Origin: Pseudomonas sp. S30
Lineage (GTDB): Bacteria; Pseudomonadota; Gammaproteobacteria; Pseudomonadales; Pseudomonadaceae
Length of the DNA: 64,000 bases
Direction of reading: 5' to 3'
Assembly: GCF_016518545.1 (NCBI RefSeq)
Contig: NZ_JACVTO010000004.1
Location: 62,001 to 126,000, forward strand
Both the position numbers and the translations under genes were made by a program. Shown here piece by piece: positions 1-9,806 of this stretch. The notes below the pieces were generated by a model. It saw only the letters and a program-made list of their open reading frames with translations. It made no database searches and was not told the DNA's origin. The number at the start of each line of letters is the position of its first letter. Within the stretch, counting starts at the first letter, position 1.

Positions 1-159
1 GGCTGGCTGGCCGATCCGATCTATGGCGGCAACAAGGGCATGAAGGCCTGGGTCGCCATCGGCTTCCCCGGCGCACGCGCCAGCTACCTGGAATGGGTCG
101 CGCAGCACGAGGTGGTCTATCCGCTGGGGCCGGTGAGCCTGTCCGGAGATCGCGCATGA
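1..159 (+). CDS. Gluconate 2-dehydrogenase-type small (gamma) subunit, C-terminal end only
   Basis: Only the last 52 codons are present; the start lies before the window. The tail (GFPGARASYLEWV region, then a short acidic and hydrophobic end) resembles the Gluconate_2-dh3 family. In that family the small subunit carries a Tat signal and is thought to escort the FAD subunit to the periplasm; that end cannot be seen here. The stop is followed after 34 bases by the flavoprotein gene and then a triheme cytochrome c gene, which is the usual order for these three-subunit membrane dehydrogenases. The call rests on this tail plus gene order. Confidence 0.7.
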   Translation, partial: GWLADPIYGGNKGMKAWVAIGFPGARASYLEWVAQHEVVYPLGPVSLSGDRA

Positions 160-193
160 ACCGCATTCACGTCTTTGCAAGCAAGGGGTATCC

Positions 194-1963
194 ATGGCAA
201 CGCTAACCAACGATGAAGTCGACGTGGCCGTGGTCGGCCTGGGTTGGACCGGCTCGCTGATGAGTATCGAGTTGGCCCAGGCCGGGTTGAAGGTACGCGC
301 CTTCGAGCGTGGGGAAGATCGTCGCAATGCCGACTTCAGCTATCCCAAACCGGCCGACCAATATGCCTATGGCATCCGCAACAAGATCATGCTCGCGCCA
401 CGTGACGGCGCACTCACCGTACGCCACGGCCTCCAGGCCACCGCTCTGCCGACCCGGCAGTGGGGCGCGTTCGTGCCCGGCACCGGCGTCGGCGGCTCGG
501 GCCTGCACTGGACCGGCGTGCTGATCCGCCCGACGCCCACCGACCTCAAGCTCAAGACCTACGCCGACCAGGCCTACGCCCCGGGCACGCTGCCGGCGGA
601 CATGCAGATCCAGGACTACCCCTTCACCTGGGAGGAAATCGAACCCTTCCTGGACCGTTTCGACAAGATCTGCGGCCTGTCCGGCAACACCGGCAATCTC
701 GGTGGGCAGATCATGGTCGACGGCGACCCCTTCGAAGGCCCGCGCTCCAGTCCCTTCCCGTTGCCGGCCCTGCAGGACACCCTGAACTGCACGATGTTCG
801 ACCAGGCGGCACGCAAGCTGGGCTATCACCCGTTTCCCAACCCGTCGGCGAACGTTTCGCGGGCATGGAAGAACCCCTACGGCAACCAGATCGCACCGTG
901 CAACTACTGCGGCTTCTGCAGCAAGTATCCCTGCCTGAACTATTCGAAGGCGTCGCCGCAAACGGCGGTACTCGATGCCCTCAAGCGCATGGACAACTTC
1001 GACTACCGGGTCAACGCCAACGTGCTCAGGGTCGAGTTGCACCCCGACGGCAAGACCGCGCGGGGCATCACTTACGTGGACGGCCAGGGCAACGAAGTGT
1101 TCCAGCCCGCGCGCATCGTCGTGCTGGCCGCCTTCCAGTTCGTCAACGTGCGCCTGATGCTGCTTTCCGGCATCGGCAAACCCTACGATCCCATCAGCGG
1201 GGAAGGGGTGGTGGGCCGCAATTACGCCTACCTGAGCGTGGGCGACACCACCTTGTTCTTCAAGGACCGGCGCTTCAACCCCTTCGCCACTGCCGGTGCC
1301 ACCGGGCGCATGTTCAACGACATCTCTCCGGGCAACTTCGACGGCCCGGGGCTGGGCATCATCGGCGGCGCCAAGATCCATAGTTCACAGGCCAGCGGCG
1401 CCCCGATCGGCACCTCGCTGCCCGCCGGTACGCCCCAGTGGGGGCAGGGCTGGAAGGAAGGCATGCAGGACTGGTACGGGCATTCGATGAAAGTCAGCAT
1501 TTCCACCGGCTGCATGTCCTACCGCGGGCATTATGTCGACCTCGACCCCACCTACAAAGACCCCTGGGGTCAGCCGCTGCTGCGCATCACCTTCGACTGG
1601 AAGCCCAATGAGCTGAAATTGCAGCAGTACCTGCGCGGCATCGTGCGCGACATCACACGAGAACTCGGTCCGGACAGCTACAGCGAGAACTACCTGGGCA
1701 TGGACGACCACTGGGACATCACCAAGTACGTCTCCACCCATAACGTCGGCGGTGCGGTCATGGGCGACTCTCCCCGTACCAGCGCGCTCAACCGCTACCT
1801 GCAGAGCTGGGACGTACACAATGTCTTCGTACCCGGTGGCAACGCTTTCCCACAGAACTTCCAGGCCAACCCCACGGCGTTGATTGGTGCACTGACCCTC
1901 TTTTCGGCCCAGGCCATCAAGGACCAGTACCTGAAGAACCCTGGCCCATTGGTGCAGGCATGA
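194..1963 (+). CDS. GMC-family FAD flavoprotein subunit of a membrane-bound gluconate/sugar dehydrogenase
   Basis: The 589-residue protein is the large catalytic subunit of a periplasmic FAD-dependent sugar or sugar-acid dehydrogenase, most likely gluconate 2-dehydrogenase (gluconate to 2-ketogluconate). The N-terminus has the dinucleotide-binding loop VVGLGWTGS (about residues 14-22). The C-terminal GMC signature supplies the likely catalytic pair His516 (STHNVGG) and Asn559 (FQANPTAL). Cys236, 239, 242 and 247 form a tight cysteine cluster; related FAD dehydrogenases of this type carry a 3Fe-4S cluster that relays electrons to the cytochrome. No signal peptide is visible, which fits export with the small subunit. 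The gene overlaps the cytochrome gene by 4 bases (ATGA). The exact substrate cannot be told from sequence alone. Confidence 0.87.
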   Translation: MATLTNDEVDVAVVGLGWTGSLMSIELAQAGLKVRAFERGEDRRNADFSYPKPADQYAYGIRNKIMLAPRDGALTVRHGLQATALPTRQWGAFVPGTGVGGSGLHWTGVLIRPTPTDLKLKTYADQAYAPGTLPADMQIQDYPFTWEEIEPFLDRFDKICGLSGNTGNLGGQIMVDGDPFEGPRSSPFPLPALQDTLNCTMFDQAARKLGYHPFPNPSANVSRAWKNPYGNQIAPCNYCGFCSKYPCLNYSKASPQTAVLDALKRMDNFDYRVNANVLRVELHPDGKTARGITYVDGQGNEVFQPARIVVLAAFQFVNVRLMLLSGIGKPYDPISGEGVVGRNYAYLSVGDTTLFFKDRRFNPFATAGATGRMFNDISPGNFDGPGLGIIGGAKIHSSQASGAPIGTSLPAGTPQWGQGWKEGMQDWYGHSMKVSISTGCMSYRGHYVDLDPTYKDPWGQPLLRITFDWKPNELKLQQYLRGIVRDITRELGPDSYSENYLGMDDHWDITKYVSTHNVGGAVMGDSPRTSALNRYLQSWDVHNVFVPGGNAFPQNFQANPTALIGALTLFSAQAIKDQYLKNPGPLVQA

Positions 1964-3303
1964 GGACGGCACGCATGAGGTTTCGTAAAGGCTCCGTGGT
2001 GCTGGCCATCCTGCTGTGCGCGCTGGCGGCGTTGCTGGCGGCCTGGCTCCTGGCGGGCTGGTTGAACCAGGTCGGCGATGCCCAGGCCCGCATGACCGAG
2101 CCGGTCACCCCAGCGCTGATCGAGCGGGGCGCCTACCTGGCTCGGGTCGGTGACTGCGTGGCCTGCCATACCGCACGTGGCAGCGACAAGGCCTTCGCTG
2201 GTGGGCTGGGTATCGCCTCGCCGATCGGCACGCTGTATGCCACCAACATCACGCCGGACAAGCGCACCGGCATCGGCAACTGGACCTACGGCCAGTTCGA
2301 ACGGGCACTGCGGCGCGGTGTGGGCCACGACGGCAGCGCCCTGTACCCGGCCATGCCTTATCCGTCCTACGCCAAGGTCACCGATGCCGACACCCAGGCG
2401 TTGTACGCCTACTTCATGCAGGGCGTGGCGCCGGTCGAGCAGGCCAACCGCAACAACGGCGTGCCCTGGCCGCTTTCGATTCGCTGGCCGTTGGCCTACT
2501 GGCGTGCCCTGTTCGCCCCCGCGCCTGCACCTGAGGCCGCGTCGTCGTCCGTCGAGCAGTCGGCAGTTGCCCGCGGTGCCTATCTGGTGCAGGGGCTGGG
2601 CCACTGTGGCTCGTGTCACACGCCTCGCGCCGTGACCTTGCAGGAGAAGGCGCTGGACGACAGCGCCGCGCTGTACCTGTCCGGCACCGAGCTCAACGGC
2701 TGGAACGTGCCCTCGCTGCGGAGGTTGCCGCACTGGAGCGAAGCGCAGGTGATCGACTATCTGGGCACCGGCCGCAACACCCAGGCCGCCGTGGCCGGAG
2801 AGATGACCGATGTGATCCTGCACAGCACCTCGCACATGAGCGACACCGACCTGCAGGCCATGGCGGCCTATCTCAAGTCCCTGGGATCTGCAACGGCATC
2901 GACCCAGCCTGCCCAGGCCCAAGCTGCCACCCAGACCCAGCAGCGGCTCACCGCCGCCAAGGACTTGAGTCTTGGCGAGCGCCTCTACCTGGACAACTGC
3001 AATGCGTGCCACTTCGTCTCAGGGAAAGGTGCCGAGCAGGTATTCCCACGCCTGGATGGCGCGACCGTGGTCAATGCGGACAACCCTCGCGCATTGGTGC
3101 AGGTCATTCTCCAGGGTGCCAGTACGCCGTCCACCGAGCGCGCACCTTCGGTGCTGCCGATGCCCGGATTCGCCAAGCGCCTGAACGACCAGGAAGTGGC
3201 CGAGCTGGCCTCGTTCCTGCGCCAGGGCTGGTCGAATTCGGCTTCGAAGGTGAGCAAGGAGCAGGTTCGGGAGATTCGTCGAGCCATCGACGCGCAGCAT
3301 TGA
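1960..3303 (+). CDS. Triheme cytochrome c subunit of the membrane-bound dehydrogenase
   Basis: The 447-residue protein has three covalent heme sites: CVACH (66-70), CGSCH (216-220) and CNACH (347-351), each in its own c-type domain. Residues 11-34 form a hydrophobic signal or anchor segment after a basic start, so it acts in the periplasm and passes electrons from the flavoprotein to ubiquinone, as in gluconate, sorbitol and fructose dehydrogenases. The start overlaps the flavoprotein stop; a second Met five codons later is an alternative start. It is the last gene of the operon and is followed by a GC-rich hairpin. Confidence 0.9.
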   Translation: MRTARMRFRKGSVVLAILLCALAALLAAWLLAGWLNQVGDAQARMTEPVTPALIERGAYLARVGDCVACHTARGSDKAFAGGLGIASPIGTLYATNITPDKRTGIGNWTYGQFERALRRGVGHDGSALYPAMPYPSYAKVTDADTQALYAYFMQGVAPVEQANRNNGVPWPLSIRWPLAYWRALFAPAPAPEAASSSVEQSAVARGAYLVQGLGHCGSCHTPRAVTLQEKALDDSAALYLSGTELNGWNVPSLRRLPHWSEAQVIDYLGTGRNTQAAVAGEMTDVILHSTSHMSDTDLQAMAAYLKSLGSATASTQPAQAQAATQTQQRLTAAKDLSLGERLYLDNCNACHFVSGKGAEQVFPRLDGATVVNADNPRALVQVILQGASTPSTERAPSVLPMPGFAKRLNDQEVAELASFLRQGWSNSASKVSKEQVREIRRAIDAQH

Positions 3304-3315
3304 TGGCTCGCGTGT

Positions 3316-3343
3316 GCGGCCCCGAGCGCTAGGTCGGGGCCGC
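3316..3343. terminator. Hairpin between convergent operons
   Basis: A 10-bp perfect inverted repeat (GCGGCCCCGA and its complement) with an 8-base loop lies just after the cytochrome stop and just before the end of the convergent trehalose-synthase gene. There is no clear T-run on either side, so a bidirectional terminator role is likely but not certain. Confidence 0.6.
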
Positions 3344-3351
3344 CTGCCGAG

Positions 3352-5418
3352 TCAGGCGTGGCCGCTGCTGTTGACGATACGCAGGCACAAGGCTTCGAAC
3401 GGATCGAGGTTGATCACCAGAGTACCGTCTTCGTCCAGATCGCCTTCCACGGTCTCGTTGATCATGTCGACCACAGGTCCCGGGTGGAAGCCGGTCAGTT
3501 GCAGCGTTTCGCTGATGGCCTCGGCGCCGAAGTTCAGGGCACTGATCTGCGTGCCGCGCCCCGCCGGCAACTCGTGCACCATCACCAGCAGCCCTGGGCT
3601 GCTCACCTCGGGCACCAGCACCTGGCGGCTGGCAGCGATGCCGTAGGCCTGGCGTACCGCCAGCAATTTCTTGACCTGACTGGCGAACGAGTCCGGGCGT
3701 TGCAGCTGCTCGTCGAGGCTGCCGTACAGGCTGCGCGCCCGTGGCATGCCACGCACCGACGCCTCGGCTTCGGGGTTCAAACCGGCCAGGTCATACCCGC
3801 CGCGGTGGATCCAGCGCGTATCGCCATCGACCATTCGCTCGGCCACGGCTTCGGCTGGCAAGGGCAGGGCGCCGACCATGTCCCAGCCGGAAACCGCCAC
3901 GACGCCCGGCTGCATGGCGTTGTACATCACCAGCAGCAGGTGCACCCGCTGAATCTGCTGGATGTCGCTATCGGTCAACTGCTCCAGGTCGCGAATGCCC
4001 AAGGCTGCCGTGATCAGGCTCACGGTGGTGCAGGAAATGCCGTTGGTGACGAAGCGCAGGTTGTAGGGCGCATGCTCGCCCGAGGCGCGCTCGTAGATCT
4101 CCTCGCGGATGTGTTCGCGCAGCACGCTGCCGGGCAGGGTCTGGCCCTTGTACAGGTACATGTCATGGGCGTGCAGGGTCCAGAAGTGCACCAGCTCGGC
4201 CGTGAGTTCGTCGTGGTTCTGCAAGGCGTGGATCAAGGAGGCCGGGTCGATGCCGAAGGCATGCATTTCCTTGAGCATCAGGCGCAGGAATTCGGTGTCG
4301 CCGGTCAGCAGCGCATGCTGGTATGCCGGGCGCGTGACGAAATCGTAGGAAAGGTCGGCGCCGCCTTTGGACATCTGGGCGATGTCGTCCAGAGTCAGGT
4401 TCAACTCCTGGAAGCTGAAGCCGCCGGCCTTGCGAATCATGCCGCCGATGATCTGGTTGCCCGTCAGCGACAGCGGGTGGCTTTCCGACCAGGCAGTACC
4501 TTCGGCCCGGGTCTCGACGCCCAGGAACCCGTTGGCATCCAGGCGAAGACCGCGCGCACCCAGGCAATCCAGCGCGTGCAGGGCATCGCCGATGATCATC
4601 TGCTGGGCGGCGAAGGTCGGGTCCAGCCAGTTCAGCGAAGGCTGTCCTTCCTTGAAATAGTGCAGGTACACCCAGCGCCGGGTCTTGCCATCCACCCCGA
4701 CGATGGGCGGCGTGGCGCTCCAGTCGGTTTCCTTGACCCCAGGCTCGAAGAAGATCACCCGTTGCAGTTGGCCGACGATGTAATGGCGCTGCTTGAGCTC
4801 GTCGCAGGTCGTCGGCGGCAGGTTCACGGCATCGCGCCCTGCCGGCACGTCCGGCAGCAGCGACCAGTCCTCCTCGCGGATCTCGACCATGTGATACAGG
4901 CCCGGATAACTGCCATGGGCCAGTTCAGCCAGGCGGAAGTCCGCGCCCTTGCCGGTGTGCGAAGGAATCAGATCGTCGATGGTGACAGCATTGTGGGCGG
5001 CGGCCAGTCGACTCATCTTCACCAACTCCTGCTCGCTGCCGTAGAGCGGGTCGATGTCGAAGCTGATGCGGTCGAAGTTGCCGTCGATGCTCGGGGTGGT
5101 CCGGTGACCGGTAATGCCACCGGATTGCTTGATCGGGCCGGTATGAATCCCTTGGATGCCGATCTCCGACAGGCGCTTCCACAGCGCCTCGTGGCCCAGC
5201 GCGGCAAGCACGCTGCAGTCTTCGGGCGCAATGATTGCATCGGGATAGACCGTCAGCCACACCGAAGCGATTTCACTGGCGCGCCGAGGCTGTGCCTCGG
5301 CATAAGGGTTCTGCCACAGCCTGGACTGGCCCGCGTAAAGGCGGGCGCGCTGCTGGGAAGCGCGCAGCATCGAGCGCTCCTCCAGCCACTGGATGTAGGC
5401 GTCATCGGGTTGGGTCAT
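3352..5418 (-). CDS. treS: GH13 alpha-amylase-family protein, probable trehalose synthase (maltose alpha-D-glucosyltransferase)
   Basis: The 688-residue GH13 protein most likely interconverts maltose and trehalose in the cytoplasm. The family regions are present: [11 protein letters not shown] (region I variant), GLRLDANGF with the nucleophile Asp (II), FQELN with the acid/base Glu (III) and HNDE (IV). Size and sequence type match the roughly 690-residue trehalose synthases described in Pseudomonas, which are distinct from TreS fused to maltokinase. The Met at 5418 is preferred over one at 5442 because GAGGA sits about seven bases before it, while the upstream Met has no ribosome site. No glgE or treYZ gene adjoins it. 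The substrate is inferred from family; a related GH13 activity is possible. Confidence 0.75.
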   Translation of the reverse strand: MTQPDDAYIQWLEERSMLRASQQRARLYAGQSRLWQNPYAEAQPRRASEIASVWLTVYPDAIIAPEDCSVLAALGHEALWKRLSEIGIQGIHTGPIKQSGGITGHRTTPSIDGNFDRISFDIDPLYGSEQELVKMSRLAAAHNAVTIDDLIPSHTGKGADFRLAELAHGSYPGLYHMVEIREEDWSLLPDVPAGRDAVNLPPTTCDELKQRHYIVGQLQRVIFFEPGVKETDWSATPPIVGVDGKTRRWVYLHYFKEGQPSLNWLDPTFAAQQMIIGDALHALDCLGARGLRLDANGFLGVETRAEGTAWSESHPLSLTGNQIIGGMIRKAGGFSFQELNLTLDDIAQMSKGGADLSYDFVTRPAYQHALLTGDTEFLRLMLKEMHAFGIDPASLIHALQNHDELTAELVHFWTLHAHDMYLYKGQTLPGSVLREHIREEIYERASGEHAPYNLRFVTNGISCTTVSLITAALGIRDLEQLTDSDIQQIQRVHLLLVMYNAMQPGVVAVSGWDMVGALPLPAEAVAERMVDGDTRWIHRGGYDLAGLNPEAEASVRGMPRARSLYGSLDEQLQRPDSFASQVKKLLAVRQAYGIAASRQVLVPEVSSPGLLVMVHELPAGRGTQISALNFGAEAISETLQLTGFHPGPVVDMINETVEGDLDEDGTLVINLDPFEALCLRIVNSSGHA

Positions 5419-5511
5419 TCGCGAATCCTCGGCAGCGTCCATGGGCTGTTTTTTATGACGGCCCTGCCTGGGATTCGTTCGTTCGATGCGTGTCCCCGAT
5501 GGCGCTCGTAG

Positions 5512-6606
5512 TCAGCCGCGCGGTTCGTGAATCGGGCAGCCATTGTGGCTGGCACGGAACGCCGACGACATCTCATAGGAAGGCTTGCGCGAGCGCATCA
5601 CGCCACCCAGCGGGCGGTGAGCGGCCAGGCCGTGCCATGGGCTGAAGGCCATGCCGTCGTCGATCGCCCGCACCTTGTCCTCGGACCAGGAGAATTGCGG
5701 CTGAACCTCTACCCGCGCCACGGTCACGTACGGGCTCAGGTCCTCGGGCCACTGAACCGAGGCATCTTCGATGGGCATCTTGTCCAGATCGGTGGCCAGT
5801 TGCACTCGCAGTTCCCACGTCCCTCCCGACTGCTCGAAATGCCGGGTCACGGCCGAGCGCAACCCGTTCGGATCGCCGTCGAAGTCCACATGTTGGTCGG
5901 TCAGTGCGGTGAGGTTCGGCGAAACCGGCACCAGCGCCAGTTTGGCGTAGTGCTGGCCATACAGTAGCGGCGCCACCGTGGTGAAGGTCTCGCCCAGAAT
6001 ATGAGTCTGCGGGTGACCACCCAGGCTCTTGAGGGTACCGCTTTCGCCGCCGAAGGCCTCGACCACCTTTTCCGCGCCACGCAGCACCGCCGACAGCACT
6101 TCCTTGGTCCGCGGCGCCTTGTCGGTGGTCTTGGCCAACAGCTTCAGGGTCTTGAGGAATTCCTTGGGGGTGGCGGCGGTGAAGGCCTTGGCGTTCTGCA
6201 TGACGAAGTCCTGGGTCGTGTCGCCTTCGCTGCCCGGCAGCCGCGCACCTTCTACACCCACCAGCTTGATCGCCAGCCCGCGCGGCGTGGAGACCTTGTC
6301 ATCGAGGATGTCGCCAGGGTTGGTGGACAGGCGCAGGTAGACCGGCAGGGTGCCAGGCCTTGCAAAGGCGCCTTGGGCCAGGTGCGGTGGCAGATTGTCG
6401 AGCACGGTCAAGGTGCCCTGCAGCAGACCGTGTCCTTTTGCGTGCACGCTGCGATCGGAGTGACCACGGTCTTCGAAGGTCTTCTGCATGATCGACTTAA
6501 GGGTCTCGGCCAGTTCCTGACTGGTCTGGGCCTCGTCGTCGGGGATCTGCTCGAAGCCCGGCTCGAAGCGCAGCGGGGTGGTGGCAGCGGGGATGTGGTC
6601 GGTCAT
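5512..6606 (-). CDS. Small catalase-family heme protein
   Basis: The 364-residue protein is shorter than classical clade 1-3 catalases (about 480 or more residues) and has no C-terminal flavodoxin-like domain. Heme-pocket residues can be placed: the distal His in SVHAKGHG (His55), an Asn in VMQNAKAF, and an Arg-x3-Tyr motif (RKPSY) near the C-terminus that would give the proximal Tyr ligand. The family is expected to remove hydrogen peroxide or organic peroxides; activity of these mini-catalases varies. GGAG lies eight bases before the start. It is transcribed away from the pst genes and is followed by the trehalose-synthase gene after 93 bases, so a stress-related two-gene unit is possible. 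Confidence 0.82.
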   Translation of the reverse strand: MTDHIPAATTPLRFEPGFEQIPDDEAQTSQELAETLKSIMQKTFEDRGHSDRSVHAKGHGLLQGTLTVLDNLPPHLAQGAFARPGTLPVYLRLSTNPGDILDDKVSTPRGLAIKLVGVEGARLPGSEGDTTQDFVMQNAKAFTAATPKEFLKTLKLLAKTTDKAPRTKEVLSAVLRGAEKVVEAFGGESGTLKSLGGHPQTHILGETFTTVAPLLYGQHYAKLALVPVSPNLTALTDQHVDFDGDPNGLRSAVTRHFEQSGGTWELRVQLATDLDKMPIEDASVQWPEDLSPYVTVARVEVQPQFSWSEDKVRAIDDGMAFSPWHGLAAHRPLGGVMRSRKPSYEMSSAFRASHNGCPIHEPRG

Positions 6607-6766
6607 CGAGGTTCTCCAGGTCAGGTAAGGGCTTCACGGGGCCCGCGGCACTTTTTTTGGGTACCTGGAGGGAGGACTGTTTGACGCCCGGTTCGGTTCG
6701 CCTTAGCGACATTTCGCCACGACCAACGGCGGACGGGTCGGTGTCGGCTGCCACTTTGCCACCCAA

Positions 6767-6784
6767 CAGTCACAAAGTTGTCAC
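6767..6784 (+). promoter_or_regulatory. Pho box-like PhoB site before pstS
   Basis: The 18-bp sequence CAGTCACAAAGTTGTCAC matches the PhoB direct-repeat consensus (CTGTCATAWAWCTGTCAY) at 14 of 18 positions. It ends 45 bases before the pstS start, in place of a normal -35 box. This suggests induction by phosphate starvation. A second catalase-directed promoter must lie in the same 223-bp divergent gap but is not recognisable. Confidence 0.7.
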
Positions 6785-6829
6785 ACAGCTGATGCACAGT
6801 GTGCCGGCCATCACACGGAGCGCTTTTCC

Positions 6830-7858
6830 ATGATACGCCTGATGAAATCTGCTGCACTCGCCGTTGCGGTCTCGCTCAGCGCCACTTCGACCTTCGCTGC
6901 AGAGAACGTCCGCCTCACAGGTTCCGGCGCCAGCTTTCCGGCCCCGATCTACCTGACCTGGTTCAAGGATTTCAGCAAGAAGACCGACGGCGTCACCGTC
7001 GACTACCAGTCCAAAGGTAGCGGTGCCGGCGTTCAGGACTTCCTGAACAAGACCGTCGATTTCGCCGCCAGCGACTCGGCCATGAAGGATGAAGAGATCG
7101 CCAAGGTTGCCGAGGGCGTGCAACTGCTGCCGATGACGGCCGGTGAGATCGTGCTGGCGTACAACCTGCCAGGTAGCCCCAAAGGCCTGAAACTGCCACG
7201 CGATGTGTATTCCAACATCTTCCTGGGCAAGATCACCAAGTGGAACGACCCCCAGATCGTCAAGGCCAACCCTGGCATGAAACTGCCTGAGCTGCCGATC
7301 ACCGTGGTGGTCCGCGCCGACTCCAGCGGCACCAACGCCGTGTTCACCAAGCACCTGTCGGCCATCAACGCCGAGTTCAAGCAGGCACTGGGCGAAGGCA
7401 ACACCGTCAACTGGCCGGCCACCGACAAGTTCATCAAGTCGCCGAAGAACGATGGCGTGACCGCCACCGTGCGTCAGACCCCAGGCGCCATCGGCTACAT
7501 CGAGTATGGCTTCGCCAAGCTGGCCAAGGTCGACTTCGCCGAACTGCAGAACAAGGCCGGCCAGTACGTGGTGCCCAACGCCGAAAGCGGCGCCGAGGCG
7601 CTGGCTGCGGTGAACATGCCGGAGAACCTGGTGGCTTGGTTGCCTGATCCGGACGGCGCCAAGTCCTACCCGATCACTTCCTACACCTGGATGATCTTCC
7701 GCAAGGACAACGGCAACCCGGCCAAGGCCAAAGCCATGCGCGACATGGTCGAGTACAGCCTGACCGAAGGTCAGAAGATCGCCGACTCGATGGGCTACAT
7801 CCCGCTGCCACCCTCGGTCGTCGACCAGGTGCGCAAGGCTGCCCAGAACATCAAGTAA
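6830..7858 (+). CDS. pstS: Phosphate ABC transporter, periplasmic phosphate-binding protein PstS
   Basis: The 342-residue protein has a cleavable signal peptide (about residues 1-24, ending STFAAEN). It then shows the PstS start GSGASFPAPIY, the phosphate-contacting loops SKGSGAGVQ, AASDSAM and RADSSGTN, and the C-terminal YPITSYTWM block. It captures inorganic phosphate in the periplasm and delivers it to PstCA. GGAG ten bases before the Met at 6830 supports that start over the Met four codons downstream. It is first in pstSCAB behind a Pho-box-like site. It belongs to the E. coli-type PstS rather than the alkaline-phosphatase-like DING type. Confidence 0.96.
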   Translation: MIRLMKSAALAVAVSLSATSTFAAENVRLTGSGASFPAPIYLTWFKDFSKKTDGVTVDYQSKGSGAGVQDFLNKTVDFAASDSAMKDEEIAKVAEGVQLLPMTAGEIVLAYNLPGSPKGLKLPRDVYSNIFLGKITKWNDPQIVKANPGMKLPELPITVVVRADSSGTNAVFTKHLSAINAEFKQALGEGNTVNWPATDKFIKSPKNDGVTATVRQTPGAIGYIEYGFAKLAKVDFAELQNKAGQYVVPNAESGAEALAAVNMPENLVAWLPDPDGAKSYPITSYTWMIFRKDNGNPAKAKAMRDMVEYSLTEGQKIADSMGYIPLPPSVVDQVRKAAQNIK

Positions 7859-7930
7859 GCGTCGTCAGGATGCGTGCGGCGCCGCTGACAAGGCCCGCCG
7901 CTCGCTTTCCCCCTGTCCCGGAACCCTTTC

Positions 7931-8899
7931 ATGAACACACCTTTTGCCATTCCGGATAACCCCAATTCCGCGTGCCAGCCGCCCTCGGCGAAGGATTTCC
8001 TGGTCGACCGGACCTTCCGCGCACTGGCCCGCATCGGCGTGGTGCTGGTCCTGGCGCTGGTCTTCGCACTCATCTACGAAGTCGGACGCAAGGCCTTGCC
8101 CGGCATGGAGAAGCACGGCTTCGACGTGCTGTTCGGCAGCGTCTGGGATGTCAACCAAGGCAAATATGGCATTCTGCCGGCGATCTGGGGCACGCTCTAC
8201 AGCGCCTTGATCGCATTGTTGATCGCCGGCTTCTTCGGCATCAGCATGGCCATCTTCCTCACCCAGGATTTTCTACCGGCTCGCCTGGCGGCCGTGTTTC
8301 GCACCATCGTCGAGCTGCTCGCCGCCATCCCCAGCGTGGTCTACGGCCTGTGGGGCATCTACGTGGTGATCCCGGCGATCCGCCCCCTGACCACCTGGCT
8401 CAACAGCGAGCTGGGCTGGATTCCGTTCTTCGGCACGTCGCTGAGCGGCCCCGGCCTGCTGCCGGCGGCCCTGGTCCTGGCGATCATGATCCTGCCCACG
8501 GTTGCGGCCGTGTCCCAGGACGCCCTGACCAGCGTGCCGATGAAGACCAAGCAGGCCGCCTACGGCATGGGCACCACCCATTGGGAAGCGATCCTCAAGG
8601 TCATGGTGCCTTCGGCCGCGACCGGCATCTTCGGCTCCCTGGTACTGGGCCTGGGCCGCGCCCTGGGCGAGACCATGGCCCTGGCGATGCTGGTGGGCAA
8701 TGCCAACACCATCACCCTGTCGCTGTTCGCCCCGGCCAATACCCTGGCGGCGCTGCTGGCGCTGAACTTCCCCGAAGCCGGGCCCAACGAGGTCGAAGTG
8801 CTGATGTACGCCGCACTGGTCCTGATGTTCATCACCTTGCTGGTGAACGTCGTCGGATCGCTGATCATGCTCTACGCCCAGCGGGGACATAAATCATGA
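7931..8899 (+). CDS. pstC: Phosphate ABC transporter permease PstC
   Basis: The 322-residue inner-membrane permease has a long cytoplasmic N-terminus, a first membrane helix near residues 35-55 and several further helices. The coupling-helix region reads TKQAAYGMGTTHWEAILKV and contacts PstB; LGRALGETMA is typical of PstC. It pairs with PstA to form the phosphate channel. It begins 72 bases after pstS and overlaps pstA by 4 bases (ATGA). Only a weak ribosome site is visible before the chosen Met. Confidence 0.95.
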   Translation: MNTPFAIPDNPNSACQPPSAKDFLVDRTFRALARIGVVLVLALVFALIYEVGRKALPGMEKHGFDVLFGSVWDVNQGKYGILPAIWGTLYSALIALLIAGFFGISMAIFLTQDFLPARLAAVFRTIVELLAAIPSVVYGLWGIYVVIPAIRPLTTWLNSELGWIPFFGTSLSGPGLLPAALVLAIMILPTVAAVSQDALTSVPMKTKQAAYGMGTTHWEAILKVMVPSAATGIFGSLVLGLGRALGETMALAMLVGNANTITLSLFAPANTLAALLALNFPEAGPNEVEVLMYAALVLMFITLLVNVVGSLIMLYAQRGHKS

Positions 8900-9789
8900 C
8901 TGACCTCACCACCCCCGTGGCCGCACTGCCGAGCCTGCAGCGCCGTTTCGAAGGCCGTGCCCTGCGCAGCCTGTGCCTGACCACGCTGGTCTGGTGCGTG
9001 GCGCTGCTGGCCAGCGTGCCGCTGATATCGGTGCTGTACATGCTGATCACACGGGGCGGCGCACGTCTGAGCCTGGAAGTGTTCACCGAGCTGCCTCCGA
9101 CCGGATTCGAGATGGGCGGCGGCTTCGGCAACGCCATGGCCGGTACCTTCGTCATGGTCGGCATCGCCGCCGCCATCGCCGTGCCGGTGGGTATCCTGGC
9201 CGCGATCTTCCTCGCCGAACTGGGCCCGGACAGCAAGCTGGCCAATGCCTCGCGCTTCGCCGCCAAGATGCTCACCGGCCTGCCGTCGATCCTCGCCGGC
9301 GTGTTCGCCTACGCCCTGGTGGTCATGACCACCGGCACCTATTCGGCCCCGGCAGGGGGCATTGCGCTGGCCGTGCTGATGCTGCCGATCGTGGTGCTGA
9401 CCGCCGAGGAAGCCATGAAGATGGTGCCCAAGATCATGAAGGACGCGGCCTACGGCATGGGCTGCACCCGTGCCCAGGTGATCTGGAAGATCATCCTGCC
9501 GACCGGCATGCCGGCGATCCTCACCGGTGTGATGCTGGCCGTCGCCCGCGCCGCCGGTGAAACCGCGCCGTTGCTGTTCACTGCATTGTTCAGCAACTAC
9601 TGGATCTTCCACGACGGCAGCCTGGCGGTGATGAACCCCACCGCGTCGCTCGCGGTACTGATCTACAACTTCTCCGGCATGCCGTTCGACAACCAGCTCG
9701 AGCTCGCCTGGGCGGCCTCGCTGGTGCTGGTGGTGATCGTGCTGATCGTGAACATTCTCAGCCGTATTTTCGGCAAGCCAAAGTATTGA
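8896..9789 (+). CDS. pstA: Phosphate ABC transporter permease PstA
   Basis: The 297-residue partner permease has about six membrane segments. Its coupling motif is [18 protein letters not shown], and [16 protein letters not shown] is the PstA counterpart of the PstC GETMA motif. It completes the phosphate-conducting dimer. The start lies within the pstC stop (ATGA), indicating translational coupling, and the stop is followed at once by pstB. Confidence 0.95.
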   Translation: MTDLTTPVAALPSLQRRFEGRALRSLCLTTLVWCVALLASVPLISVLYMLITRGGARLSLEVFTELPPTGFEMGGGFGNAMAGTFVMVGIAAAIAVPVGILAAIFLAELGPDSKLANASRFAAKMLTGLPSILAGVFAYALVVMTTGTYSAPAGGIALAVLMLPIVVLTAEEAMKMVPKIMKDAAYGMGCTRAQVIWKIILPTGMPAILTGVMLAVARAAGETAPLLFTALFSNYWIFHDGSLAVMNPTASLAVLIYNFSGMPFDNQLELAWAASLVLVVIVLIVNILSRIFGKPKY

Positions 9790-9806
9790 GTACGGGAGCC
9801 TACAAC

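Noticed and set aside
203-1381. Minus-strand frame opposite the flavoprotein gene
   Set aside because: Antisense shadow; the plus strand has the FAD loop, cysteine cluster and GMC signature.
3358-5511. Long plus-strand frame of about 700 codons opposite the trehalose-synthase gene
   Set aside because: It is an open shadow frame caused by high GC. The minus strand carries clear GH13 motifs, and the plus frame has no recognisable domain or ribosome site.
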